A DNA stretch of 64,000 bases. Origin: Calliopum simillimum (Eukaryota > Arthropoda > Insecta > Diptera > Lauxaniidae). The stretch is taken from positions 117,752,897-117,816,896 of the forward strand of contig OX638370.1 in the NCBI GenBank assembly GCA_951812925.1, read 5' to 3'. Each line of letters opens with the position of its first letter. The stretch's first letter is position 1. A model generated the notes under the pieces. The model saw only the letters and a list, made by a program, of their open reading frames with translations. It searched no databases and was not told the origin of the DNA. Shown here in pieces: positions 10,588-21,492 of the stretch. A program made the position numbers and the translations under genes.

Positions 10588-13500
10588 TTAATTACTCTTG
10601 ATGGTGTTATATTTGTATGGAAACATTTTTAATGGTATTGTGCTTAGCCTTAAAAACAATTTAGCTACATATGTTAGCAAAAGCAATACCACCGTGGTAA
10701 CCTCCATTATTACAAAATGTGATATGGAAGATCCTATCTCTAGCCATGAACCACGATTGCGTACGAAGAAAAGAAAATTTAAGCTCATAATATCACAGAG
10801 TAAAAGTAAACAAATGAAAATGCGTCGCTCATTACTGCGCGCGAAGGCAGACAGGCCAAAAACTACAGAAATATTTATTACCACAGGAATAATTAGCTTC
10901 AAGATGACTAGACTCATTATTGCAAATGGTGAAAATGTCGTAAGAAAACAACGAATAATATTGGGATCAAAAGAACTAACTGACGCTATATTACCAGTGC
11001 CAAAGAATGAAAAAAATGTATATAAAAGAATGGAAAACGCCATACGAAAATTTAATTGTAAATTAAAACTTGGCTTTAGATAGAAAATATTTACATTACT
11101 ATTCAAAGCCTGTGTTACTTGTTGCATCGACATGCTCAATATTAGCGCTGAACTTAGCAAAACTATAAATATAGGTTCGTAAGATGTAGACAAAAGTATA
11201 TAAAGTGTAGATAAATTGAAGAAAATTAATTCAACTCTATATTTAAGAAGTTGGGTGTCATTGACTAATATATAAATTATGGAATAAAATAAGAAAACCC
11301 ATGATAAAATTTGTGAAACTAATGTAATACCTAATTGCTGAGAATGCTGATACATGCAAATCAAAGCATTCAATATACCGATAAATGAAATTGATTTCAT
11401 TCGAAAATTCATATCAAATTTAACAAAGACGAAACGCACAACAACCATTACTATACTGGCCAATATTAAAATATCGTTTTTATATCCAACTGTTGGCGGT
11501 AACAAAGGAAATATCGACAGTGCAATCACAAGTAAACACCACAAATAAAACTTTGAGTCTCTTACATAAAAGTTTGAATAACTTTCATATGCGTTAAAAA
11601 GTAGAAAAACTAAGGCAATTAACTTTCGCTCAAAAAAGCATAAAACGAGTAATTCCATACAAAATATTAGAACCAAAAATTGAAATAGATACTTAATATT
11701 CTCCTTAGTAAGTAGTTTTCCATTTTTTGGCGAGATGTCTATAACTTGTATTGAAAATATCCAAACAAAAACTGGCAGTAAAATATAAAAGCTAATGGAC
11801 AAACTAATACCCTGCAACAGTACAAATAAAAGTAGCAAAATGCCTATAAACGTTAGCATAATACTGAATTTTGATATATCACTTTTAGGATTATGTTCGT
11901 TTCTTAACAATAGTTTAAATAAATAGAACATCCAACCGATCATTGCTGCAGTTGTACTCATAAGCATGACATTTTTGTAATAGATCTGATAATAATCGAT
12001 GCCTTCTAAAGCAATTCGCATTACTTCGTAACTTAATTCTATAGCATTTTCAAATGAATATTCATTAAAAAGATTGTCTATTTGTCGCTGATAAGAAGTC
12101 ACATTTTGAATGTTTAATTTAGAAAAGCTACGCAAATATGGCGAAAAATATCCATTTTCGAATTCTTTGCATAATGTTTGAAATTGTTCCAAGATTTGCA
12201 GCGCATTAACATGTGCAGCAGCAGCTTGATACTGCAAAGAGGCATTCATAAAGTTGCGTGGCAGCATTCCAAAATTATTAACGGGTGGTGGTAGGCCAAG
12301 AAGTGCTGTCATAAGTGGTGCAAATTGAGCTTGTTCTATTTCATGTAGTGGTAGCTGCATGTTTCCAGCCATAAAAGTTTTATGATTCAAGTTTTCGGAG
12401 ACCAGCATTCTGTTTGAAATTCCTGATCCCCATAAAAAGAAAGGCGTTTCTGTTTCGTGTGAACTTCCAGCACCATGAGAACCTAAAAGAACATTAAGAA
12501 TATCATAAAAAAGAACGAGGATAAGGAACATTTTGGGCACTAGCCAAAATTCAGGTACATACTTATTTGATATTTTTAGTATCGTTTAATAAAACACAAA
12601 AGTCATAATTATGAATTATAATCAACACATGGATGATTCTAGTCACGAGGGAATATTCTGCGACTCACCTTATTTCACATATTTTTTGTAACAATATTTC
12701 ATTGATTTATGATCAAAATTCAACATGTAAATTGTTTCTAGTATAACACTGAAAATAAACTTGATCCCAAAGCTACTTCATAAAAGAATTTAGCTTTAAA
12801 GTGCCAAATTCTCAGCCTCCCGGCATGTCTATCTTTCGAAATTATACTTTTAATGCTAAATTAGATATGAGATATGTCTTTTAATGTAATTACCAAGTTT
12901 TGCAATTAATATTCAATTTATTTTATTAACAAATACGTTATTGAACTTTGTCACTCGACTTTTTTCTCAGTCTCCTGGCGCATCAAAATATCTTAAATTT
13001 TTATGAATTAGCATAACTAGTGCGTTGATGGTTAATTGATGCAAATGAACGAAGTAAAGTTATCTTAGAATCAGTTTCATTTGTCTTGGATCGTGGATAT
13101 TTTGATACGCCGAGCATTTGACCTTCTGCTGGGCGGTCACCGCAACAGGAATTTTCCCTATTGTTTTTGAAGGCTTTCTTACACCACCCTTAGATTGAAG
13201 CTTAGAGACATCTTTATCTTTGTAAACGATCAACAGAAACGCTTCTGCGCTTCTGTGTCTCAAAAGACTGTCGCCATGATTTTCCTGGCCCACTGTGGCA
13301 CCTTAAACTTCTTGGATAGTGGTGTGCTTTTTTATGCCACAGCAAAGACTCCTGTTTGGACTCAGGTTCATAATGATGAACACACGTTTCGTCCCTAGTA
13401 ACAATTCGTACTCCATCTCTGAAGGATGTCATCTCTTTAAGTATGGTTTGAACTGATTTTCTTTGCTTAGTGAGGAAATTTATAACAGCGCGATACTCGA

Positions 13501-14652
13501 TTTGGTTCATATTTTAGATTTTATTCGGGATTGACTTGTTTGGTCGACGATAGTTGAAATACCAATGATGCGAAAAACGCATTACGGTGGCAGAAGAATA
13601 TATGAAACAGGAAAATAAGCTTGTGTTTTTAATTCCACTCCTTACCCCCCATTCCGCGGACTTACAAATTTTCCCTTGTACTTAACATAATGCGATATTT
13701 TTGATAGACTATGTGATACTAAAATCGTTGCTAAGTTTTGTAATGGATTTTTAAAATGATTTCTTTTGGAAATAAATGATGCGCTTCTAGGAAAGCTGCT
13801 CTCAATATCATCGTTACTAAATACCATTACCATCATTTTTATACGCTTAATCTAATTAAAATTACCTGAATTTGTCATTCCATGATCTGAAGTCAGTATA
13901 AATGCAGTTTTGTTATCGGAGAAAATATTTTGGAATGTATTATATATATCATATATGCCTCTATCGGTATTATGAAGATTCTTCAGGAATAACTCCGAAT
14001 CGGGTTTATGAATATGACCTGCAGAATCTAAGCCGAGCAGATGAAGAAAATAAATTGTCTGATGTTCAGCAAGCAATTCCTCAGCTTTGCGGTTTAAGAA
14101 AAATTTAACTTTTCTAAATACCCATTCATCCAGTTCATAGGTTTTATCACGTCCAGAAAAATCCAAATCATGATCGTAGGCATCGATAAACATCCGTTGA
14201 TCACTTGTGATTCGTGAAAAAATATGCAATACATCATTGGCACCCCATGCATAAGTTTTCGCACTGCGATTGAAAACGTTATCGAAATCAATGGGATTCT
14301 CTTTCCAGCCGCGCGTTACAGCCGAAGGATCCTCGTAGAGGCCAGCTATCAGAGCAATATGGCCAGGTCTCGATTCTGTTGGCACATGGGTTTGAGAAAT
14401 GCCAACCAAACCCTGTTTTTGTATTAATTTTCGTATAAATTGAATATCACCACAATCATTTTTAAAAAATGATTCAGCACGCAATCCATCAGTAACCAGA
14501 AGCACTAAACGTTTCGCGGGTGGCTCCTCGCCGGCAGGAATAACCACCGCATTTTGAGGACGTAGTCCTCGTAGCACAGGTGAACGAAAGTATATCACAA
14601 AAATTGATCCTAACAGCAGTACGTGTATAATTATTGCATTTAAAATCCACAT
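10588..14652 (-). CDS. PIG-N: GPI ethanolamine phosphate transferase 1 (PIG-N), 2 exons
   Basis: Exons 13866-14652 and 10588-12482 join across a 1383 bp intron (donor CAG/GTAATT, acceptor TTTTAG) to 893 residues; human PIGN is 931. The enzyme adds ethanolamine phosphate to the first mannose of GPI precursors in the ER. Residues 2-22 are a signal-anchor; residues 48-300 form the alkaline-phosphatase-like lumenal domain. Metal and catalytic residues are visible: D55 in VTDGLR, T92 (likely nucleophile) in VPTESRPGH, D209 and H213 in LDSAGH, D256 and H257 in SDHGM. The split codon restores SDHGMTNSGSHGAG exactly, which confirms the junction. The rest is a long multi-spanning membrane region with well over ten hydrophobic helices. 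No frame lesion was seen. A decayed mariner sits in the intron; the 5' end faces a compound inverted repeat. Confidence 0.95.
13060..13510 (-). mobile_element. Decayed mariner-like transposase fragment in the PIG-N intron
   Basis: The minus-strand frame starting at 13510 has a mariner-type N-terminus (IEYRAVINFLTKQRKSVQTI) fused by deletion to the region around the first catalytic Asp (RIVTRDETCVHHYEPESKQE, then LLWHKK). A second frame (13060-13293) continues in shifted register. Much of the helix-turn-helix region and the second and third catalytic blocks are lost, and I could not find paired TIRs. It is a different lineage from the 3858 element. Confidence 0.7.
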
Positions 14653-14680
14653 TTCAAAGTAAGTGCACTGTTCAAGAAAC

Positions 14681-14843
14681 GTCTAATTTCTAATTTGACA
14701 GTTGTTGTTCAGTTGTTGTTGTAGGTACCAGCTGGTACGTACAACAACTGTCAAATTAGAAATTAGACAACTGTCAATTGTTGTACGTACCAGCTGGTAC
14801 CTACAACAACAACGACAAACAACTGTCAAATTAGAAATTAGAC
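14681..14843. repeat. Compound inverted repeat with CAGCTG cores upstream of PIG-N
   Basis: Arm GTCTAATTTCTAATTTGACA (from 14681) recurs as reverse complement at 14742-14768 and again at 14819-14843. A palindromic core, GTAGGTACCAGCTGGTACGT (from 14721), recurs inverted at 14783-14804. Each core contains an E-box CAGCTG inside GGTACCAGCTGGTAC. The block begins 29 bp upstream of the PIG-N ATG, so it overlaps the 5' UTR or promoter. It is either a small nested foldback insertion or a duplicated regulatory module. Confidence 0.75.
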
Positions 14844-14920
14844 GTACAACAATTTAAAAATTGTTGGTTTTTCTACATTTACATTTTTTCATTTTGTTTT
14901 CGCACAAAATAAGGAAAACG

Positions 14921-15043
14921 ATGGGCGATTTGGTAACTTTATTATTAGTATATTTACAAATTGATACAAAAACGGAAGACGGAAGCTTTAAACAATATCA
15001 AATCCTGGTGAATATCCAAAAAGGATTACCATTTTTTTTGTGA
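14921..15043 (+). CDS. Unidentified 40-residue open frame
   Basis: ATG at 14921 opens a 40-residue frame starting MGDLVTLLLVYLQIDTKTED. It lies divergent from PIG-N, 269 bp from its ATG. I recognise no family. It could be the 5' exon of a small gene continuing at 15285, but I found no convincing splice pair, so it may be chance. Confidence 0.15.
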   Translation: MGDLVTLLLVYLQIDTKTEDGSFKQYQILVNIQKGLPFFL

Positions 15044-15284
15044 AAGTGCAAAAATGAATATAAAATATGCATTAATAAAATAATAAGTTCTAATGAATCT
15101 ACAAACTCAGTTGGTCTTGGTCAGTTGGGTGAAGCTGCTGGCATTCCGCCAACAATGGGAATAAGCAGATGAAAAAAAAAGAATAAAATAAATGTAAAAT
15201 ACTTGGTTTAGATAAAAAAAGTGGTTAAAAGTATAATAGGAATAAAAAAAAAGTAAAAGCAATACAATTATAATTTGCAACAAA

Positions 15285-15503
15285 ATGTCTGCCAAATTTG
15301 ATTTGGCTACAATAAAACCGAATGCATCGGTCGTGGCCATCAGCTGTTTAGCAATGACAGCTGATTTTCTTAAGCTTAAACTAGATACCGACAACTTGTT
15401 TGCAGACATGCTTGGCAAGACGGAGTACATTGTGGGGAATATTGACTCACGATTACCCCCTGTGTGTTCCAATACTTTTTACGTGAAATTGTATTGTACG
15501 TGA
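15285..15503 (+). CDS. Unidentified 72-residue open frame
   Basis: Preceded by CAAA, a good dipteran start context. It begins MSAKFDLATIKPNASVVAIS and contains two cysteines and a hydrophobic stretch. No domain is recognised and no membrane segment is clear. Codon use does not look obviously non-coding. It may be a small gene, a retro-fragment or a chance frame. Confidence 0.25.
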   Translation: MSAKFDLATIKPNASVVAISCLAMTADFLKLKLDTDNLFADMLGKTEYIVGNIDSRLPPVCSNTFYVKLYCT

Positions 15504-17582
15504 ATCCATCATAATAAATTCTTATTAATTTAACATTCATAACGCATATTCTTCTTTTCAAAATTAGTTAAGTCTACTCGATTTAGGAAACTCGAGTTCA
15601 CGCGGCTCAACTTTCACATCGGTCAACTCGGTTCGTACGAATTTTGAACTCGCTCAACTTGGTTTAGAGACACATCACTAATTGAAAGCAAGCTATTGGA
15701 GAAAGGAATACACTTACATGCATACACTTATTGCATAGTTAACGTTAAAAAAATTATTGTAATTCACTCGAAATCTCTGTAAAACCACAAAGAACTTATT
15801 AAATTCGCGATTGAACCATGCAATAATCATCAAAACTGTTTCCGATTCTCGAAGTAGCAACCCAGCAAATCCTCTGTAACCAGTACAACCTACACAACGA
15901 AACTCATTTTGAAAATTTCTAACACATTCAAAATCGAACTCTCGTAAAGAACGTTAGTCGAAAAGAGACAAGAATATCTTATCGAAAAATTGCTGTAGCT
16001 GTTTCTTTGCGTAACACAAAGAAAAAAAAACTAAAAATTTAGAATACAGAAATGTCAAAAAAAAATTGAATTTGAATTTTTCAATTCGAAAATTTGCTGA
16101 TTGCCATTGGTTAGTATAAGACCAATATTCATAAACTTTATAATTTAATTATATTTATTTATTTATTTCCATTTAGCTAATACACTATTTTTAATCAAAA
16201 GAGGAAATGGAAATGTCAGCAGCGTTTTTAAAAATACCATCTCCGATGCCGCACATTGTACAATTTAGATGGGCGAAGTGGCAAACGGAGTCCACAAGAC
16301 TGTTTGGCAATATTTTTTTTGGTAAACTTTCTTTACAAAATATCTTTTTCAGTATGTAATACGTACATATAATATCTCTTGTTTTCGCAGATATTTTTCC
16401 TGAATTGTAGAAAGAGGACATCCAAATGGATGTAAGAAATTGTGTATTTTTATCATTATTAGCTTTAAAACTAACATATAACTTTTTATTATTCTTACAA
16501 TATAAATAACTTAACATTATATCAAAATTTCAATTTAAAAATAAAAAATGTTAATTAGCAATAATTTTCCAAATATTTTATATTAATTCACTTTTGTTTT
16601 GACTTTTCGGAATGACAGTGGAAAGAAAAATATAAAATTAAATATGAAAGGGACAACCATAGTTTTTTCATAATTTTTCTTATGAGGAAATCTCATTGAT
16701 AAGACAGGGATGCACAGTCACATCTATTCTCACACGGATAGGGTCAAGTGGTTATTTTTTTCCCGATGCTAGAAGAAATGTAACTGGTATAATACGAGAT
16801 TTGTAACTATTATATAATAAGGTTGGTAACAGTTACAGGATTTGCTGGGAAGCTTCACATTCAGCAGCGTTGCCAGATAGAAACCAAAAAACTCTATTCA
16901 CACTAGTGATGGGAAATACCGAGTTATTCGATTGTGCCAAGTCACACGCAGGGCATATGAACGGCGGACACTTTGATTTAGATCGTGGACGTACGACATA
17001 CAGGATAGTTGCGCAACTATCTCCATTGCGGCATATGATTTGCTATCGCATGTGTGTTTGCTATTTTGTCGTCATTTGCTTCACAATAGTATGGCGATAG
17101 TTCTGTTTGTAGGCAAGCGGTGGGAAATCTTTCCTTCAGAGGTGGAAAGCGGTTCTGGGCATGCTATTGTTACATATCGGGGTGGGCTGAGTTTTTGTCG
17201 AGTTTTAGCATCACAATATTTTTGGTTAGACCATGGTTGAATTACCCTGGTTGCAGCGATAACAAATGCTGCTTCTTAAACTACGAAGATGTCAAAATCT
17301 TCTAGTCTTTTGACAGATAGCAAGGCAAGATCAGGGTTAGACACTAATCCAGTGGGATATATTTTTTTCAATGCTGACTGATTTTGATAGTTGAAGTATG
17401 ATCGCGAATAACGTTGTAAAAGCCATTTTTGCAAAACCTGTTTGTTTTTGCAGATTACCGTTAATATGACTATCTTTCATTGCTCAAACACCAAATCAAC
17501 CAAAATTATGCACCTTATCGTTATCAAAATGGAATTAGAAAGTGTCAGCCCGATCATAAAAACTTGTCAAGTTCTTGTCATT
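15504..17582. other. AT-rich intergenic region, no supported gene
   Basis: No gene I can support. A possible exon-like stretch at 16192-16325 (acceptor CCATTTAG at about 16176, frame containing AFLKIPSPMPHIVQFRWAKW) has no match I recognise. The TAGTTGCGCAACTA palindrome at 17006-17019 repeats that at 429-442. The remainder is low-complexity AT. Confidence 0.4.
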
Positions 17583-17965
17583 GTATCAGAAATGTATATC
17601 AAAATGATATCAAAAATGTATCAGCCGCTGATATCCATTTTTTGTATATCATTTTGATATATTTTTGATATCATTGAATGACATGTCAATTTTGTATCAG
17701 AAATGTATATCAAAATGATATCAAAAATTTGTCAGCGGCTGATATCCATTTTTTGTATATCATTTTGATATATTTTTGATATCATTGAATGACATGTCAA
17801 TTTTGTATCAGAAATGTATATCAAAATGATATCAAAAATTTATCAGCCGCTGATATCAATTTTGTATCAGAAATGTATATCAAAATGATATCAAAAATTT
17901 ATCAGCGGCTGATATCGTATATCAAAATGATATCAAAAATTTATCAGCTGCTGATATGTCAAATT
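17583..17965. repeat. 111 bp tandem repeat of internally palindromic units
   Basis: Units start at 17583, 17694 and 17805, an exact 111 bp period. They are followed by shortened units at 17864 and 17917. Each begins GTATCAGAAATGTATATCAA and contains TATCAAAATGATATC followed about 45 bp later by its near reverse complement (TATATCATTTTGATATA), so each unit can fold on itself. The short open frames here are by-products of the repeat. Confidence 0.9.
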
Positions 17966-18005
17966 TTACGTTTTCGTTTGTGAATTTTATTTAAAGATAA
18001 TTATA

Positions 18006-18243
18006 GAAGACGAACGCGCAGCCAATTTTAGTGAATAAGTTAATTTTCTAATGAAATTAGTGAAAAGCACAAATATATTATTGAGTGCAAAAGAACAGAC
18101 ACTCCATTCAGTTGCTGCATGCGGCCTGTGGTTGGGAAAACTAAAAGTATGGAAAACGGACGAGCAGCCAATTTTAGTAAGAAGTGAGTTTTGCCATGAA
18201 ATTAGTGAAAAAGCATATGAAAAATATAATTGAGCACAAAAAA
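18006..18243. repeat. Two direct repeats about 145 bp apart
   Basis: About 18006-18092 and 18151-18243 share GCAGCCAATTTTAGT, ATGAAATTAGTGAAAA and ATTGAG(T/C)GCAAAA with moderate divergence. They sit between the 111 bp and 24 bp arrays and may belong to the same composite element. Confidence 0.65.
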
Positions 18244-18335
18244 AAAACTAGTTGACGACGATTAACCACAATATTGTAAAATTTGGCCATAATCTGCGTC
18301 ACTTTAGTTATCGGACCCAAAATTGGTTGTCATTT

Positions 18336-18625
18336 TTGTATCAGAAATGTACAAAAATTGTATATCATTTTGATATCTTTTTTTGATATCATTTTGATAT
18401 CTTTTTTTGATATCATTTTGATATCTTTTTTTGATATCATTTTGATATCTTTTTTTGATATCATTTTGATATCTTTTCTTGATATCATTTTGATATCTTT
18501 TCTTGATATCATGGTGATATACAAAAAGCGTTACATTCCGTATATCACTGCGATATCCCTTTTTTATCAAAATCTTGTATGTCACTGACAAATTTTGGAT
18601 ATCATTTTGATATATTTTTGATATA
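18336..18625. repeat. 24 bp tandem repeat built on GATATCATTTTGATATC
   Basis: From about 18361 to 18510 a 24 bp unit (GATATCATTTTGATATC plus a T-rich heptamer) repeats about six times. Degenerate copies extend to 18625. The array opens with TTTTTGTATCAGAAATGTA, the start of the neighbouring 111 bp unit, so the two arrays are related. Both strands are open in several frames because 24 is divisible by three; the KKDIKMIS-type peptides are not proteins. Confidence 0.9.
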
Positions 18626-19037
18626 CTTTTTTTGATCGGGGTGATTTAAACATAAAAAAATTAGAACTATCATCATAGTATATTTTTTTTAACAATTTTA
18701 CATTAAAAACTGTTGTTTTTTTTTCCCCAAAATAGTGCTCTGAGAATTAATTACAACAACAGCAACAACAAAAAATTTCCGGTTGAACCTACTTTCGGAG
18801 ATATAGCCATCGGAAGATCGGGATATAGCTTTTATGAAAACCGGTATAAGTTCGGAATCCCCTGATGAATTTTAATAATATTACAGGGTGGCTGATTCGA
18901 AGTGTTACCAATTCAAAAGACTATATTTTTTTAGTTTCCATGCACAGATTTTATTGATCAAACGCTATAATTGTTGGAAAATGTTCAAATTTTAAGAATC
19001 TACTTGAGATTTTCGATATGGCCACCTTTGGCCTTAA

Positions 19038-20210
19038 CTATGGCCCGTAGACGGTCGAAGAACGAGTCGCATGCTGCACGAATTTGATTTTGTGGAAGTT
19101 TGCGCCATTCTCGTTGAAGGCCACTTTTAGCGCATCAACGCTCTGGTATTTTTTAGTCAAGACCCTCCTGTCCAACATACCCCAGATTGAGAAATCCAGC
19201 GGCTTCGCAGCAGGCGAATTTGAGAGCCATTGTTGAGCAGAAATGAAGCTAGGAACGTTTTTTTCTAACCATTCTTGACTCACACGAGCTTTGTGTGACG
19301 GTGCCGAGTCTTGTTGGAATGTCCATGGCTTGCGACCGAAATGTTTGCGTGCCCACGGTAGTAAAGCACCCTCCAACACTGATTCACGATACACCTGGGC
19401 GTTTACTTTGACGCCAGCGGCCAAAAAAACGAGTGGTGAGCGCCCATCAGCAGTCACTGCAGCCCAAACCATCACATGCGGTGGTGCCTGCGTCCTGGTG
19501 GCCAAACGAACATTCAAATTTTCGTAGGACCTCTCTGTCAAGTAAACCCGATCATTTTGTTTGTTTACATATTGCTGGATACAGTAATTTTTCTCATCAG
19601 AGAAGACAATTTGTGACAGATTTCTGGCGGCGTGCAAGCGCAACAACTCCTTGGCTCTATCGAGCCTAACTTTTTTTTGAGCAGGAGTGAGATCATGCGC
19701 CTTTTGGAACTTGAGGGCCTTTAGTCCGAGCTTGTTTGACAATATGTGTTGCATTCGTTCACGCGATATTTTTGTAATAAATTAAGCTGGAAATTGAACA
19801 AACACGTCCGTTTGATATTGTGGTTATAAGACAAGAGAATCACATATTTATTGACAGCTTATAATTGTACATTACATTAGTGTTGCCATATAATATATAG
19901 TACATCAGTGAGGGCAATATTTAGATATTAAATTTATAACAATTTTCAGCTCGGCAGCCATTTGTCTGCCACTGCGTTTCGGATTTCGCTCAATTCTGGC
20001 CTTCACCTTTCGAACCATTTCTGGTGATGTTGCAGTTATTTTCCGACCACCACCATGTCGTTTGGCAACGCTGCCGGTAGCATTGTAACGTGTTATGGTC
20101 CGATACACAAACATTTTATTCACTTTTAAATGTTTCAGCTCACGAACAATTGCTGGTTGCGATTTTCCAGCCAAATAAAGAGCAATCACACTATTACGTT
20201 TGAATTCCAT
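19038..20210 (-). pseudogene. maT-like transposase pseudogene (copy 1)
   Basis: The 5' part (from 20210) encodes the DNA-binding region: MEFKRNSVIALYLAGKSQPA, then a GRP-type motif, HGGGRK. It is cut at the LTR insertion (19773-19941). The 3' part (19754 down) has SDEKNY (first Asp) and FQQDSAPSH (second Asp). The third Asp is in KPLDFSIW, 37 residues after the second, hence DD37D. Compared with copy 2, SPDANPLD has become SPAAKPLD. One C is lost near 19120, shifting the last 40 or so residues. Non-functional. Confidence 0.9.
19773..19941 (-). mobile_element. 169 bp solo LTR inserted in the maT-like element
   Basis: On the minus strand the insert starts TGTTATAAATTT and ends AATTTATTACA, i.e. 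TG...CA with inverted ends. It is flanked by the 5 bp direct repeat ATTTT (19768-19772, 19942-19946), and removing insert plus one repeat restores continuity with copy 2. A TATATATTATA box and a downstream AATAAA occur in the right order for an LTR on the minus strand. No internal region or second LTR remains. Short length and 5 bp duplication fit Ty1/copia or BEL-type elements. Confidence 0.85.
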
Positions 20211-20373
20211 TTCGAAAATTTTTTATTTTCAATAAATTGACGCGCAAATGCTTTTGGTTACTTGTTGACAATAGAATGAACTAACATCATGCCAATTTTT
20301 AGACAGCTGTCATGTTCCATCTGTCAGATAAGTCTATCTGAAGTTGGTCACAGTTCGAATCAGCCACCCTGTA

Positions 20374-21492
20374 TTAAATACAATAAAAAGTTTAGTGAAG
20401 TCAAAAAGTGGTTTTAAACAAGTTTTTTTTTCATTTTATGGTACTTTATACCAAATGCCGAAGCCACCCCAGCACGGGGCACATTCGGCGAAAATTACTT
20501 TTCTTGCACTCATTGCGAAAAAAAAACTACTAGCAATACCTTTACAATAAAATTTTGACCAACATTTTATTATTTAATAATTAAGATTTGAGACAGGCTA
20601 ATACATGTAATCACGTGTCGAATAGCTTCCGAAATATAGGGCTCGAAAAAAAGTGCCGAAGGCTCCCCACTCTCCCCTAGCACCCAAAATCGTTTTTTCG
20701 TATTGCAGTGCTCCCAAGTAGGTACATTGAAAATATTGCTCGAGAACTTATCTTAGTATAGTAAACAAAATAATAATAAAAAAAAGATAGCTTAAATCAA
20801 TTTAAGATAAATGAAGTTAAGGACAGATATCTGTTCAACAACTGTCCTTAAGTTCCTTTGTCTTAAGTCGATGTGACGTTGTGAAGTGAGTTAGGGCCAA
20901 AAGTTCTCTTGTGCTACGGAAGTAATAATTAAGTATTTCCATTAGTATTTGAGTGTCTTCCTTGATTTATTTTATATATTAATCAATTAAAAAAAAAAAA
21001 AAAAAAACAAACAAAATAATTAAAAAATAATAAAGAACATAAAATATATAATAAAATACATAATAACGTAAGAATATACACTAACTTACAACATAAAAAG
21101 TTACACTTAGGGTATTCCTCATAACGAGTAAATGCCTCGTAAGCTCGTACAAGTTGTCAAAATCAATACGAACTTTGACAGTTTTACGGGTTTACGAGGT
21201 TCTCGAGGCTTTTACGCGTTTTACGGAATACCCCAATTATGTTTGGGACTATGATTTCAAATCAAATAATTATGTTAATATACAGAGTACGAATACAAAA
21301 CAAAATGACAGTGAAAAATTCATTTAAATTACTACGCAAAAACTTGTCTTAAATTGAATAATTTTCAATGGAAAATATTGTTGGAGTAATTTTTTTATAA
21401 TTTTTTTCTTTTTCAGCTACAAATCGAAACGCAATCCGTATAATATTTCACATTTTGTATTTAAACTAAATTACTCGCATATGCATTTTTTT
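20374..21492. other. 3' flank of the CBM14 gene, no other gene
   Basis: AT-rich with an A-tract near 20990. It includes a hairpin element at 21110-21234. The 3' UTR of the CBM14 gene must end here, but I see no canonical minus-strand AATAAA close to its stop. Confidence 0.45.
21110..21234. repeat. MITE-like hairpin, about 125 bp
   Basis: GGGTATTCC at the left and GGAATACCCC at the right bound a near-palindrome whose arms share GCCTCG, TCGTA, TTGTCAAA and GTAAA words. No TSD is certain and no coding capacity is present. Confidence 0.65.

Larger units (their letters stand above)
18884..20371 (-). mobile_element. maT-like (DD37D) Tc1/mariner element, copy 1, with nested solo LTR
   Basis: Inverted ends CAGGGTGGCTGATTCGAA at 18884 and its reverse complement at 20371 are flanked by TA (18882-18883, 20372-20373). 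The internal transposase runs on the minus strand. The copy is very similar to that at 62264-63562 but carries a 169 bp solo LTR plus 5 bp duplication, a frameshift and a changed residue near the active site. Both TIRs are intact, so it could in principle be mobilised in trans. Confidence 0.93.

Noticed and set aside
10598..11083. 161-residue plus-strand open frame
   Set aside because: Exact antisense of the PIG-N transmembrane region; PIG-N has family motifs and splice support, this frame has none.
16191..16517. 108-residue minus frame, and an overlapping plus-strand exon-like stretch
   Set aside because: The plus-strand stretch has a plausible acceptor, but no partner exon or recognisable protein; kept only as a note.
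18304..18591. Repetitive open frames with KKDIKMIS / KKRYQNDI peptides
   Set aside because: They are translations of a 24 bp tandem repeat that stays open because the period is a multiple of three; no start context or conserved domain.
17583..18625. Regularly spaced repeats resembling a CRISPR array
   Set aside because: No unique spacers between constant repeats and the host is a eukaryote; these are satellites.
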